Part shown: piece by piece, positions 1 through 18,000 of the stretch | Layout of the letters: every line of letters begins with the position of its first letter | Numbering within the stretch: position 1 is the first letter of the stretch | Source: Trachythela sp. YZ-2020 | Taxonomy: Eukaryota > Cnidaria > Anthozoa > Malacalcyonacea > Clavulariidae | Assembly: GCA_016169945.1 (NCBI GenBank) | Contig: JADLSH010000368.1 | Span: forward strand, 1,674,001 to 1,738,000 | DNA length: 64,000 bases | Direction: 5' to 3' | Made by a program: the position numbers and the translations under genes | The notes under the pieces: model-generated | Databases searched by the model: none | What the model saw: only the letters and a program-made list of their open reading frames with translations | What the model was told of the DNA's origin: nothing

Positions 1-441
1 TATCCGAATTACGTTCCGAGCCAAGAGCCCTTTAGAAATGTATGAAGACTTCCAAACCAGAGACGAAAGATCTTTGCTGGATATTCCAGAAGAAGCTTTT
101 CTCGCATAGAGACGTCCTTCGTGTTCTACTATGCAAACCAAACATTGCAGTAGTGTAGAATTCAGTATACCCTGAGAATTTGTTAGAAAACAACTGGTAC
201 ATTTCCGAACCATCCTCAGAGATGTGAAAAACTATTTCTCATTTATATGAAATAGTTTTACAACTTTTAAAAAACCCTCTCTAAAACAACGCAACTCTCA
301 TATCGTTTTTCTCCGTGTATCATGCAAATCTATAATGGACATTTACATTTTCATTAAACATAAGCTCGCAAAGCATTATGACAGAGACATTTTATAGTAA
401 ATATTCACATTTTTCACAGTATACTTGCGGTTAGACACCCA

Positions 442-6399
<5,958 letters not shown>

Positions 6400-6430
6400 C
6401 TTTGTCGAAAAAAATGGCGAAATACTGGTG

Positions 6431-6438
6431 TGACGTCA
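6431..6438. promoter_or_regulatory. CRE-like palindrome TGACGTCA upstream of DNAJA2
   Basis: A perfect TGACGTCA lies about 32 bp upstream of the DNAJA2 start codon, in the roughly 460-bp gap to the polyadenylation signal of the upstream gene. CREB/ATF-type factors bind this octamer in animals. That it drives DNAJA2 is inferred from position only. Confidence 0.4.
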
Positions 6439-6862
6439 TACGTGTATGTGAAGTTGTGAACGGAAAATATGCAACGTCACAAAAATTCAAGAAATTTTGC
6501 CATGCCCTAAGGCGCAAGCTCCAAGGTTTTCTCAGAAATTGGGAGGGGGGAAATGTCTGGAAGATGTTAGATCAGGTTTTAAGACAAGACTTAAATCATC
6601 AACCCAGTTAACATCATCAAATTTTAATTATTCCTAATAAATAGATTTTCAAATACAATTTAACCATAATTTTAGGTACAATAATTTGTATATATACAGT
6701 ATAGGTGCAATTAGATTGAAACTTACTTAAATTTAAGTAACCTTCGTTAATTTATAAAACTACTGATCGACGGTACCAACACTGTGCAACGTGCATGTAA
6801 AACCAGGAAAATCTATAATCTCACTAAATAAATACTTATTATAATATTAATAATCGTTTTTC

Positions 6863-6868
6863 TTTATT
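6863..6868 (-). terminator. Polyadenylation signal AATAAA for SLC9A8
   Basis: AATAAA on the minus strand about 205 bp downstream of the exchanger stop codon and about 460 bp before the DNAJA2 start, the first such hexamer found past the stop. Confidence 0.5.
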
Positions 6869-7071
6869 ACAATTTTATACCGATTACCATCTTTTGTAAT
6901 TTACAGTGGTCAACTTCAAAATTAACTTCTGATGTCCCATGGAGTTGACACACTTGGTGAAAATCTATTTCTGAATCACCCAACCGGTTGAGATACGCAG
7001 AAATATTATATGTATAATTACTCAAGAAACTCTATATATGTTTGCAATAACTATTTTCAGATATTTTACAA

Positions 7072-10000
7072 TTACAATCTTTGACTTTCTACACTTTGAT
7101 CTATTTCTCGTTCACTGTCATCGCTTACTTCACTATATAAACTGTTCAGGTTTTGTCGCTCCGAAGAACTAGCGTGCACTTCCTGGAAACGATGAAGAAG
7201 TGTTGGTATAACACAATGGTTAGTGCATGTGCCTTTCACCTCTGTGACTGGGGTCAGATTCTCGCAATATGCAGTTGTCTGATTATAGTTTCGCTTCAGT
7301 CACATGTGAGAAGAGTGCTTCCAGTTTGACTCTACCAAACAGCACAGGTTTTCTCCAGATACTCCAGTTTCCTCCTGCAGCGCACTGGACCAATAATTAG
7401 GGATGATCCTTACTGGATCTCTAGGAAGAACAGTTTAGAACTGACAGAGATATTCAGTATAAATAGAGATAGTTTAGTTTAGGTTTCCTCCTGTAGTAAC
7501 ACTGGAACAATAAGAGATAACTCTTACTGGACCTCTAGGGAGAACAGTTTAGAACTGATAGAACTATCCAGTATAAATAAAGTTAGTTTAGTTTAGGTTT
7601 CCTCCTGTGGTAACACTGGATCAATTAGAGATGACCCTTACTGGATCTCTAGGAAGAACAGTTTAGAACTGACAGAGATATTCAGTATAAATAGAGATAG
7701 TTTAGTTTAGGTTTCCTCCTGTAGTAGCACTGGAACAATAAGAGATCCTTACTCGACCTCTAGTAAGAACAGTTTAGAACTGATGGAACTTACCGCTCTT
7801 GGTAAACTGATCGTAAAGAAAGGCATAAAATATTTCGCATCAAGACGAGCAAAGCCAGTCAATGCCCGCTTTGGTAATCTCCACTCGTCATCAGTAATTT
7901 GTTCCGAATCTAACGCTTTATCCTAGAGCAAAGAAAAGAGTTACACTTGAAGCTACAATAAATTGCACTGCACAGGATCACTGCACAGGATTAGGAATAT
8001 CTAAATAGTCAGCATGCTGTAGACTGTTACCTCTGCTTCAGTCTTGCTGAGGGAAATATTCTCAGTGGTTCTTTCCGCTTGAAGGCACTAGAAAATTGAA
8101 CATATTGATGGGTTTCGATAAGCGTTACAGACTTACAGGACAGCAGATGGTGGTCAACTTTCATACAACTCTCAATTCTATCTTAGTGGCCACCAAATAC
8201 AAGACTACTACATATAATGAAAATAATTAACATTGTTTCCTCGCTCTGATAACTGCAGGTTGACCACCATCTGCAGCACGATAGTGCTTAGTGAAACCTA
8301 TGTATTGACGAGTAAATACGTCCCAAAATCACTTATAAAAATTCACTTATAATTAAATTATCACTAATATGATAATTATGATAATTATAATCATAATTAT
8401 TAAGAAATACTTTTTGTGTAATCTATTGTTTAAAATTATCGCCTTCTATACATGATAAAAATTAGACTAGCAGTTCTTAAAAATTGTCTATTGATAATGT
8501 TTGATCTTTTTATCAAATAATAGCATACGTAAATTATCAGATTTAAAGTCATTGACGGCATAATTATGATTATAAATTATTATAATAATAATTATTATCA
8601 TAATTATCATAATTATGATAATAATAATTATGATAATAATAATTATTATCATAATAATCATAATTATTATATGATAATTTAATTATTATTTAATTAAATT
8701 ATCATTGACAATTTCCAAAATTTACATACTGTACCTTAAGAAGAGGCAACGTAGAACCGCCAAAGACAAGAATTGTAAAGAGAACTATAACTAATGTCGA
8801 AGTGACTAAAACTGATCTCTGTTCAGATCCGAACTGGAGTTGTGTACTCAAAGAAAATGCCACAGCACCACGGAGACCTGGAATTAAAATAAGATGCTAT
8901 AGTGTGATCATAGTCCCTATAATACAGTGTCTGGAAACGCGGCAAACTTGAAAGTTTATAGCCGAGAGTGCACGTTTTCGTTGTTTTACAAATATTAATA
9001 TGCAGCTGCAGGGATTTTATTGGCTGCTGCTTTTCTGCTTCTGAAAGAAAAAGAAAGATGTGTTTACTGACAAACATGAACAAAAAACACAAACAAAAAG
9101 CAAAAACAAAAGCTTTAGATGTTTTACCAGACACTATGGTGTGATGCAGTGAGAGGTGGTATGGTATTGTATAGAATGCCCTGGGAGTTCAGTGTAGGTA
9201 GTAGTTTACAATAAGCTGCCGTTGTTTGTGTCTGAACTACCTGAAAAAGTAGTTCAGACACAAACGACGGAAGAATCATATTTATAAAATTCTTACCACT
9301 GAACCACATAATGCATTGCATTTTACGACTAATTTTCACAGAACGAAATAAATTTGCCAGAGATGAGAGAGGAAAGATGTTGACAGCTCTGCCCACCAAA
9401 CACAGAACCTAGAAAAGATGCCGAGGAAACAGCAATTAGACATTTTGATCATCAATTTGGATTTGCAAGTGTTAGAACTTTACTTTAATAACTCATTAAT
9501 AATTCATGGTAATAAACGTTCATAAATAAAGTCAACTTTCGCGTTGAATTTCTCTTTAAATACTCTTTCGTTTAAAAACACTTTAGAAAGTATGTTAAAC
9601 AACCTGGCTAGCGGTTCGATTTGCTGTTGCAACAGACTTTTGGTGTTTCAAAGCACTTAATAAATTCCTGCTCATGTATATATTATTCAGTGGTTTATAC
9701 GTACTATGCTCCAAGCGACAAATGCAGGCTTGAAGTTATGCTTTAGACTAAAAATGGCCATTCCAAGATATGCAAAGATACAAGTCTCTAAAATAGAAGC
9801 ACAACAGAATATTGGTATTCACTAAATGCCACCAAAGGAAAGATATTTCAGAGAGAGGCAGGGTGAAATAGTATAAGAAAACAAGTCAATTCCTTACCAG
9901 TCATAAAAGATATGGTTCGGAATATTTGTTGCACTGTGACTTGTGTTTGAGGAGAAAGATTAAAATGAGTGTAATGTGACATAACGATTCCACAAAACAG

Positions 10001-13000
10001 AATTGCCATAATGCCTGCAAGATAAACACACGAAGGTTTTTCAGTACTGCCAGAGGGGTGTTGGGACCCTTATACTGGACCTTTGTTCTGGTAGAACAGT
10101 TTAGAACTGACAGAGCTATCTAATATAAGGAAATTTAGTTTAGTTTGCACGGTGTATTGCTTGAGAATTAATTACGATGAAAATCTTACCTGACAATTTA
10201 AGACCCTCTGCCAGTCCATATGGTGCGTATGAAAATATTAATATTAAAGCTAATTCTAACGAAGGAATACGTCTTAAGTTTATGTGTTTTAATAACTAAA
10301 GTGAAGTTAAGAAAAATGAAATGTGCATAGACTTTTAACAGTTGCTGTGGATGCTTGGTGCAGTGGTTAGTGCATGTGCGTTTTACTCTCTGATCCTGGT
10401 CCGATTCCTGCGATATACAGTTGTCTGATTATAATTTCAGGAGAGTGCTTCCAGTTTGACTCTACCACTCACCGCAGGTTTTCTCCGAGTACTCCGATTT
10501 CCTCCTGTAGTAACACTGCAGGCTATTATGAAGGATGGTCTTCACTGGAACTCTACAGAGAACAGATGTCATGCAGTCAAAGTTATCATAAACTGCTAAA
10601 TTTTGGAAGGATACAAGAGCACTTAAAAGAGCAAAAGAAATTCCTATACAAGCTGATCCAATAAACATGGTAAAGAAATGACCAATTGCTGACAGAAAAC
10701 TCGTAGTTTCTTTCCCTTCTTCTCCAACTACCGAACTGCAAGAAATGTCAAAAAATCACAATAAAATCATTAGGTCCTGATGAACGCTTGACACATAACA
10801 GTGTTTCCAATCTCTAACAATACATACTTGGTCATAACAATAGAGACAGCATCGTTCAGAACACTCTCTCCAAACACCAACATGTTTAAGGTCGGGTCGA
10901 CGTCTAACGCATGAAAAATAGCCAAGGTAGCGATAGGATCGACAGCCGAGATCATTGAACCAAAAGCAAAACTATACAAGAAAGTAGTAGAGTTGTAAAT
11001 GTCACAGAGATTCAGGTCATACGTCAGCTATTGTATACATGATACGTGATTTTAAATCTGATACCGTGATACTTACCTCTCAACCACACTGAGTTTGAAG
11101 ATAATCCCAGCCTGAAATAATAACAGGATTCAACTTGTATTCCAGTCTTTGCATGAAGCAACTTACAGCTGGTTTGGCGCGAGAGTTGCTTCGTACGACG
11201 ACTGGAAAAGGCGCTATTTTTTCTTATTGGAGACAAACATGGGTGCATACTGTATATAGAAAAAACAAACTCATTAATGGAGGCATTGCCTAGTGAGTCC
11301 AGTTAGTATGAATGTATATAGATCTCAATCACTGAGAACTTATCATAAATTCATGATTAAGAGGACCTTCACCTTCTGAAGAACCTGGGAGTTAAGAAAG
11401 ACTCGAGAACATAACTTTAAGCCATTTCAAATCTTTATTGCGGGAATACTACTCTAACGCCCTGAACAATTTTTTTGATGCTGATGATCCAAGCACTTGG
11501 AAGACTGTGTGTTTGAAATGTAACAGTGCTCGCAGTTTGAACTGTGAAACAATTTGTTGCTGCTAGTTAGTTTTAGATATATATGTTGAAAAGGGCCCAC
11601 AGTAATTGGTTTATGCTGTTGTGGTGTCCCCGCCAATTGTCTATATGTTTTTTATTGTTTGTAGGTTGTGGTGTCACGTTTGTGTGTTTGTGTCATGTTT
11701 GTGTTTGGCGAAGTTAAATAAATAAATAAATAAATATACAGAATGTGTGGTGCCAGTGTAGGTGGTGTCTTTACTGCGGTTTAGTTGGCCTGAAAAATAC
11801 ACTAAGAACTTCGACGTTTCAAGCGAAAGCCCTTCGTATTTCTCAGGTAGATTGTCCAACTTAACCGCAGTATTTCGTTAAGATAATACACACTCCTTTT
11901 TGAAAATCATTATGTAATGAAAAAATTTTCCTCAATAAAGATTACTACTGCTACTACAGTCTGTTATATACTAAGAACGTGAAATGAAGGACCAGGTTCA
12001 TGCATCTGCAATATATAGTAAGAAATATACAGTAAGAAACTTAAGATCATAAGTATTATACCTGGCCAAGTACATAAATACCACCACCTACAATTGTAGC
12101 AGAGATAGCTGTACCAAATATGGCAAATAACATAATTGTCCCAATGTTCGCAAAGAAATTACCCTAAATAGTTAAAGATTGTGAATAAACATGTGTATAA
12201 AAATATGAATTTCTTGTTATAATTTCTTCTTTAAATGAAATAGAGAACAACATAGCTACCTTATGAAGTGAGTAACCAGATTCGAAAATAATTGGTGGCA
12301 AGAGAATTAGAAAGAAAATAGTGGGATCCAATTCTTCTTCTTGCTAAATGGAAAAATATATCGCTAATTTGAGATATTGATCCCATTTTACCATTGATCA
12401 TTACGATCCTATGATATAATTTGTGATATGTATGTATTTGCTTACCCTCCAATTTCCAACATTAAAATGAGTCAAAGCTTTCGTGATCAGACCCACCAAT
12501 GCACCTAAAGTAAAATGTCATTGAAAAGTAATTTCAAATCAGACTAACCGATTAAATCACTAACTGACTGACAGGCCTGCCAACCAACCGACTGACTGAG
12601 CAACAGACTGGCTAACCAACTGAATGATTACCTAGCTGCCTGATTGACTGGCCATGACTCACTCATTAAAAGACTTGTAATTGATAAGATGTTTTATTAT
12701 ATGACTATGACGTAATTCTTCCATATAAGGGCACGAGAACAGAACAAATACCAGGCCGTATTGCATGGTAAAATCCATATTTCTCCTCTTCTATACCAGT
12801 TAAACCGGTTTAAACAGAAAAACACTCGTTTCTCACATTTTCCCTCGCCCGCAGCGGGCTCGGAAAAATACTTGAGAAACTCGTAAAATACCCGGCCGTA
12901 TTATATGCCAAACCATTCAATAAGGTATGTATATTAAATGATACCTAAGAACACAACAGCAACACTTTCAGGCAGGTAGTGAAACCGATGTTTGATTAGA

Positions 13001-14235
13001 AAATAGATGACAAAAATACACAACCCTAAAGAAAAATAATAAAATAATAAGAATAGGTACGCTCTGCGTACATGATGACGTCACCATTGATCTATATATG
13101 CATAACTGGAGTGGTATCTCTAGTAAATTTTAGGAAATGTAATCTGAAGGGATGTTTACCAACAACAAGCAAAATAAAGAATATTTCCATTGACTTCTCA
13201 TGTTCCTCTTCAGCGGATGCTGGTGCAGGTTCTGTTGTTGGTACTGTGGTGATATGTAAGGTGGTGATTATTGGTGGGTGTGTGGTACCATTACTGAAAT
13301 GAACAAAGTTTTTTACATCAACCTGGAATCAAATACTTAGGGACAGTTGACAACTAGAGTTCCTCCTACAATAACAGACCTCTTTTGCGGGAGCTGGTAA
13401 ATGCAACCAAGCAATAAGTGATTGCAGAACAAAACATATTTGAGAGGTGTCTGAAACTCCAGGAGTTTGCACAACCCCTTGGAATCCTGCATCTACCAAT
13501 GGATTTTACTCATAAAAAAAGAGCTTGTATTGGAATGAGCTGTATTCATTCTGTATGTGATATATATCTATGAGCCCTTTGCACAACATTTAGCATAACA
13601 ATTGTACCATCCAGGATATATTAAATTATTATAGTTTTGAAAATCCCACTGTTCTCCATGTCATCCATAATTATTTTGACTTATTCTTGACTTTATGCAA
13701 AGGGCCTATTAGATCAGATTTTACAATGGTTTATAAATCACTTTTAACTTATATGGGCAGCCTGCTGCAGCCAGCCATATCAATTTCTCACTGTAAGCCA
13801 TATGCCTTGTGAGCTGTTCCTGTCTGAGGCACATTGACAATTAAACCACAGGAACTAAGTAATTATTTTTAATCGCAGTAATATGCTCTTGCCACGTAGC
13901 TAAGTGGTTTATAAGTACGTGCTAATGTTTTTGCTAGAATATATATAAATGCTTTCAAATAAAAATAAAAAAGGAATTGCAATATCAACTGTAAATCCAT
14001 CAATCTCAAAACAAACAACTGCAGATTAACATCTAATCCCATATAACTTAAATTATCCAGTAAATATGATATATTACCTGACATTTAACGACTTATTGTG
14101 GACATTTATGATAGATGACATAGGTTTAAATGCACCAGTCGAAGGATTTGCATGATTTTCTGCAGCCAAAACGCCCAAAACACCCAGCAAAATGGAAATA
14201 CATATAACGGAAAATAATCTCCAATATCCAACCAT
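7072..14235 (-). CDS. SLC9A8: Sodium/hydrogen exchanger 8-like (SLC9A8/NHE8), complete, 17 exons
   Basis: Exons 5' to 3': 14078-14235, 13160-13293, 12945-13025, 12446-12504, 12260-12343, 12062-12163, 11077-11111, 10828-10971, 10615-10735, 10190-10295, 9898-10014, 9705-9787, 9297-9408, 8735-8877, 8031-8087, 7794-7922, 7072-7182. Phases join to 591 aa (human NHE8 is ~581). Seen: N-terminal signal-like hydrophobic stretch, [12 protein letters not shown] in the membrane core, the ion-site segment [35 protein letters not shown], and the cytosolic motif [14 protein letters not shown]. Family role: electroneutral Na+/H+ exchange in Golgi/endosomal and apical membranes. The last exon gives a short tail unlike human; the usual region after FFTRRL is replaced. 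A minus-strand AATAAA (6863-6868) sits ~200 bp past the stop. Confidence 0.93.
7205..7790. repeat. SINE head plus ~118-bp tandem units in the last SLC9A8 intron
   Basis: About 7205-7270 resembles a tRNA promoter (GGTTAGTGCATGTGC as A box, GGGGTCAGATTCTCGC as a decayed B box). The body continues into three to four tandem copies of the ~118-bp unit with CAGTTTAGAACTGA. The whole final intron of the exchanger is essentially this repeat. Confidence 0.75.
8121..8288. mobile_element. MITE family A, copy 1 (TIR with GCAGATGGTGGTCAAC core)
   Basis: The left end AGCGTTAC..CAGCAGATGGTGGTCAAC is the inverted partner of the right end GTTGACCACCATCTGCAGCA..ATAGTGCT, flanked by TA on both sides. About 168 bp, no ORF. 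Related copies: 31496-31699, 36793-36975, a truncated one at about 30600-30753 and a fragment at 34512-34554. Confidence 0.75.
8340..8710. repeat. AT-only simple repeat (ATAATTAT-type)
   Basis: Degenerate tandem of AATTATTATCATAATTATGAT-like words of under 20 bases each, largely self-complementary, in the SLC9A8 intron before exon 15. Likely able to extrude hairpins. No other content. Confidence 0.85.
10345..10560 (+). mobile_element. tRNA-derived SINE-like element
   Basis: GTGCAGTGGTTAGTGCATGTG (split as GTGCAGTGG and TTAGTGCATGTG) resembles an A box and GGTCCGATTCC a B box. The body shares GAGTGCTTCCAGTTTGACTC and the TTTTCTCC..TACTCC motif with the repeats at 840 and 7205. It ends just before exon 9 of SLC9A8 (10615-10735). 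Confidence 0.65.
12546..12660. repeat. Degenerate ACTG/CTGA tetranucleotide tract
   Basis: Successive ACTGACTG, CCAACCAACC and GACTGACT words in an SLC9A8 intron; a decayed microsatellite. Confidence 0.6.
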
Positions 14236-15099
14236 TTTTGAGCTTAGGTTAAGGTCAAGATCAATGAATTCAGGACATTTTACTGTAATTTTTTTTGTGT
14301 GTTTAAATTTTACACATTCATCAAGTGACAGACTGGGACCAGTGAGCTCTATATATATATATCTGGAGTGAGAACTTATGTCCAAAAAGTGAAGCCAAAT
14401 TAAAGATGGCGGAAATTGACGTCCAGTGCCAATCCCTTTCTATTGTTTTCGACCGCGCGGTTTGCACAAGCCGGCAAGGAGTGTGCCGAAATTTTGTGAT
14501 TTTATGAACTAATAACTTGATTAGCGATGCGATCTGTTAGTATAAACTGGAATTAGCTAGAAAAATGGTATGAAAACTGTTTATGACCTTCATGAGTTTG
14601 GACGTCAATTGCCGCCATCTTTGGCTTCACTTGGCCTATTGGCCGAACATTAGAAGTTCTTACTCCAGATATATATAGAGCTCACTGACTGGGACTCACT
14701 GGGGGAAAGTAAACAAAAACTCATAAAATCCCATCATCCAGAATGACTTTCATATGTTGACCAACTCTTGTGCATTTATCCTTAAAAACAAGAACTTTTA
14801 CTTGCCTGTGCAGGAAATTTTTATGAGACCCAAATTTTCTGTTTGTCCACAATAAAAATGTACAGAATACGCATATTTCACAATTTTCAAGTAGTTATCT
14901 AGTTGATTTCCAGAGTTTTCAATATGTAACTTCATAAAATCATAGATACAAAATATATGGAATTTTTAGGAAAATTAAGGAATTTCAAACCTGGTGCAAA
15001 GGAATTCTAGAACTTTGCTGTCCGTTCAAAATATTTACATCAGGAAGAAGTGAAAATATTTCTATATTTTATTTTAAATGAAAACATTTCACAGATGTT
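14236..15099. promoter_or_regulatory. Divergent promoter interval between SLC9A8 and ATXN3
   Basis: The two start codons face away from each other across 864 bp, so both promoters should lie here. The interval holds a complete 348-bp hAT-like MITE (14340-14687) whose ends carry AAAGATGGCGG and ATTGACGTCC words. No convincing TATA box was identified for either gene. Confidence 0.5.
14340..14687. mobile_element. hAT-like MITE with 8-bp target-site duplication
   Basis: Begins CAGTGAGCTCTATATATA and ends with its inverse (TATATATAGAGCTCACTG, one TA-step difference). The inverted repeat continues, with gaps, for about 90 bp through AAGTTCT, GTGAAGCCAAA and AAGATGGCGG. Perfect 8-bp direct repeat ACTGGGAC on both flanks (14332-14339, 14688-14695). 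CA(G)TG ends with an 8-bp duplication fit the hAT superfamily. 348 bp, no ORF. Confidence 0.85.
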
Positions 15100-18000
15100 A
15101 TGGACTATATACACTTTGAAAAGGTTTGTATAGAATGTTTAACACCTATAGTTCTATTCTACTTATTGATTCCTAGTGCTGTTTTGATATAAAACTTTAA
15201 ATTTTACTTCAATATTTCTTTATTAATAGCAAGATGGCTCTCTATGTGCTCAACATTGCTTGAACTCGCTGCTTCAAGGTTTGCATATAAACTTAGATAG
15301 AGCAGTAGAAATGTATTTATATAAGCTATCATTGTTAAAGTTTTTGTTGTATGTAGTGTACAGTAGACAAAATAGTACAAAACATAATGTGTTGTCTATA
15401 AATTTGAAGTACCATGTTCAAAGCACCATCAAGAACAAGTCTGAACTTGCCAAACAGGGTAGGAGAGGATCGTCAGTGCATCGAAAGATATTTCCCTATC
15501 CCGGTTAAACTCATTGTTCAAGTACTTGGGCATGCAAGGTGCTTTTGTTTTAGCAAGAGAATAAATGCCATTCAATGCTGTTTCTAAAGCAAGCTAGCTG
15601 TGCCACTAGATAATTGGTTTCACATGCAAATAGGGCAGGAAATATATATTGAATTGAGAATTGAAATGCTCAATATATTTACAAGTACTAGAATTATCTC
15701 TTTTATCTAAAAAGTGTCAATTCTGCCCTTGTATCCTTCTGGTTGACCAGAACAAACATCTTAAAATGGATTAAGTGGCCTAAGTTGGCAACCCAAAGTT
15801 TGACCCAATTACAATAAAAGGAACCTTTTGTCATTTTACTCTGGAATCCATGATGTGCGGCCAGAAAGGAAGGAGATAGCACAACTGGACAAATTGAAAC
15901 CGTGCAAAAAGCAAAATTGAATACCACCAACTTGTTTGTGTAATTAAGATTCCTTCACGTCTCTGCTAGGGCCATATTTTACACCAGTTGATTTGGCACA
16001 ACATGCGTTTGAACTTGATGAAGCTGAAAGACAAATGATGGAGGAAGGGGATGTCAACTCTGATGATTATGTTAAGTTTATGAATGTATGTTCTACACTA
16101 AACTTAATTTATACTGGATAGTTTTATCAGTTCTAAAATGTTCTCCTTATAGGTTCGGTAAAAGCGATATCATATTGGTCCAGTGTTGCTGCAGGATGAA
16201 GGCATGAAGCCAGAGTACCTGGAGAAAACCTGTAGTGTTTTCTAGGTTTAATAAACCAGAAGCACTTTTCTTACATGCAACATTATAATCAAACAACCGC
16301 ACATTGCACAAATCAAACCCCATGTTAGAGAGATTCATGGTCAGGGGCGCCGTAGCCATGGAGACAGCTGGGGCAGCTGACCCCGCTGCCCTTATAGTAC
16401 GGGAGCAGCGGTTGCCCTTTTTCTTAACGATAAAGTGCATTGTAATGAATAAATTATTATTATTGTGACCGGACTAGCCCTCATAGGTTTAATAAGGATT
16501 ATGACCGTGCAGTTTAACTAGATTACGTTATCTGGATGTATGATTTATATGTGTATAGTCTTAAAATTGTGTAGACTTTCATCCTTTTGTGTATTTTATA
16601 TTGCGTTTTAATATATTCAGAATTATGTAAAATCTCCACTCAAAATGCAGGAAATGGCATTTCAGAGAGTACTGTAGATTTAAAAATTTTCCGGAGGATA
16701 CCCCTGGACCCCCTACAAATTTCTCGCGCCTTTGGCGCTCGTGCCCTTTTCATGGAGCCGCCCCTGCCGCTTTGGCTACCTTCCGGCACCCCTGTTCATG
16801 GTATATATACATTTTACAGCAACCATCAGCAAACGTGGACAACAGTGGCTTCTTTTCAATTCAGGTAATTACATCATTGAAGCTCACATTCTTGGTACAA
16901 TTTAGAGGGGAAATTTCTCTTCTAAATTTGGTGTTTACTGAACTGTAGGTGATCTGTAGAGCATTGGAAGTCTGGAATCTTACTGCCATTCCGTATTCAA
17001 GTCCAAATGTTGAAAGCGCAAGACAGAACCCAGCGTAAGAGATGTTATATAAGACTACAAATGTAATATAATAATCTGTATAATAATTTTGTAATATTCT
17101 TTAACACAATGTAATCAGTTAAGAGCTGTTTAAAAGATCGTCGAAATATTTGAGCCGAATTTGTACCAAAGTTGGTCCGAATTTATTGTCAACTTTGCGA
17201 CACCAAATGTACGCTAAATGTGCGCACATAATGCAAACGACACGCTCTGGTTCCGCAGAATGCACGCATTTATACCACAACTCAACGCACTTAAGCACAT
17301 GTTGTACATTGGGAACAGCATAAGTCTAAATCGCGAAATGCGGCAAACAACACGCGGCTGTGCTACCCTATTGGATGCAGCGCCAACTGCTCGATCGCCG
17401 CAAAACGCAACAAGCCTTGCGATGAACAGTAGCACTGCATATTAAACTCAAAAATCCTTACTTTACTGACATGTATATAACTTCTACATTTTAATAGCGA
17501 TGAAAGAGCGTTCATTTGCAATTTACGTCAACATTGGTTTACCATTCGAAAGTTGGGAAGACAGGTGAAACTCTGCAATATTATTGGCTAATCTGTCTTC
17601 TAATTGCAACTAACGGCTCTATATCATTGGTTAATCTGTCTTCTTTTTGCAACTTATACGTTTTCCATACTGTTGTTTAGTGGTTCAACCTAGATTCAGT
17701 TGCGTCTGGTCCTGAACTTATATCAGAAACATATCTATCCCTTTTTCTGACACAACTACAGAATGAAGGTATTAAACATGGCCATATTTATACAGAGACG
17801 GGTGATCCGTTTGGAGGAACTTGGGCAAACAAAAGATAGTTCATCTGATAATTCATCTCTGTTTAAACGCAGCAAATGAACAGATACGGAAATATGGCTT
17901 TTGAGAAATTGATATGGCTGACTGCCGACATAAGTTAAAAGTGGTTTATACACCATTGCATAGTTAATATAGAGATAACATGGTTAGGAAACTCGTCAAA

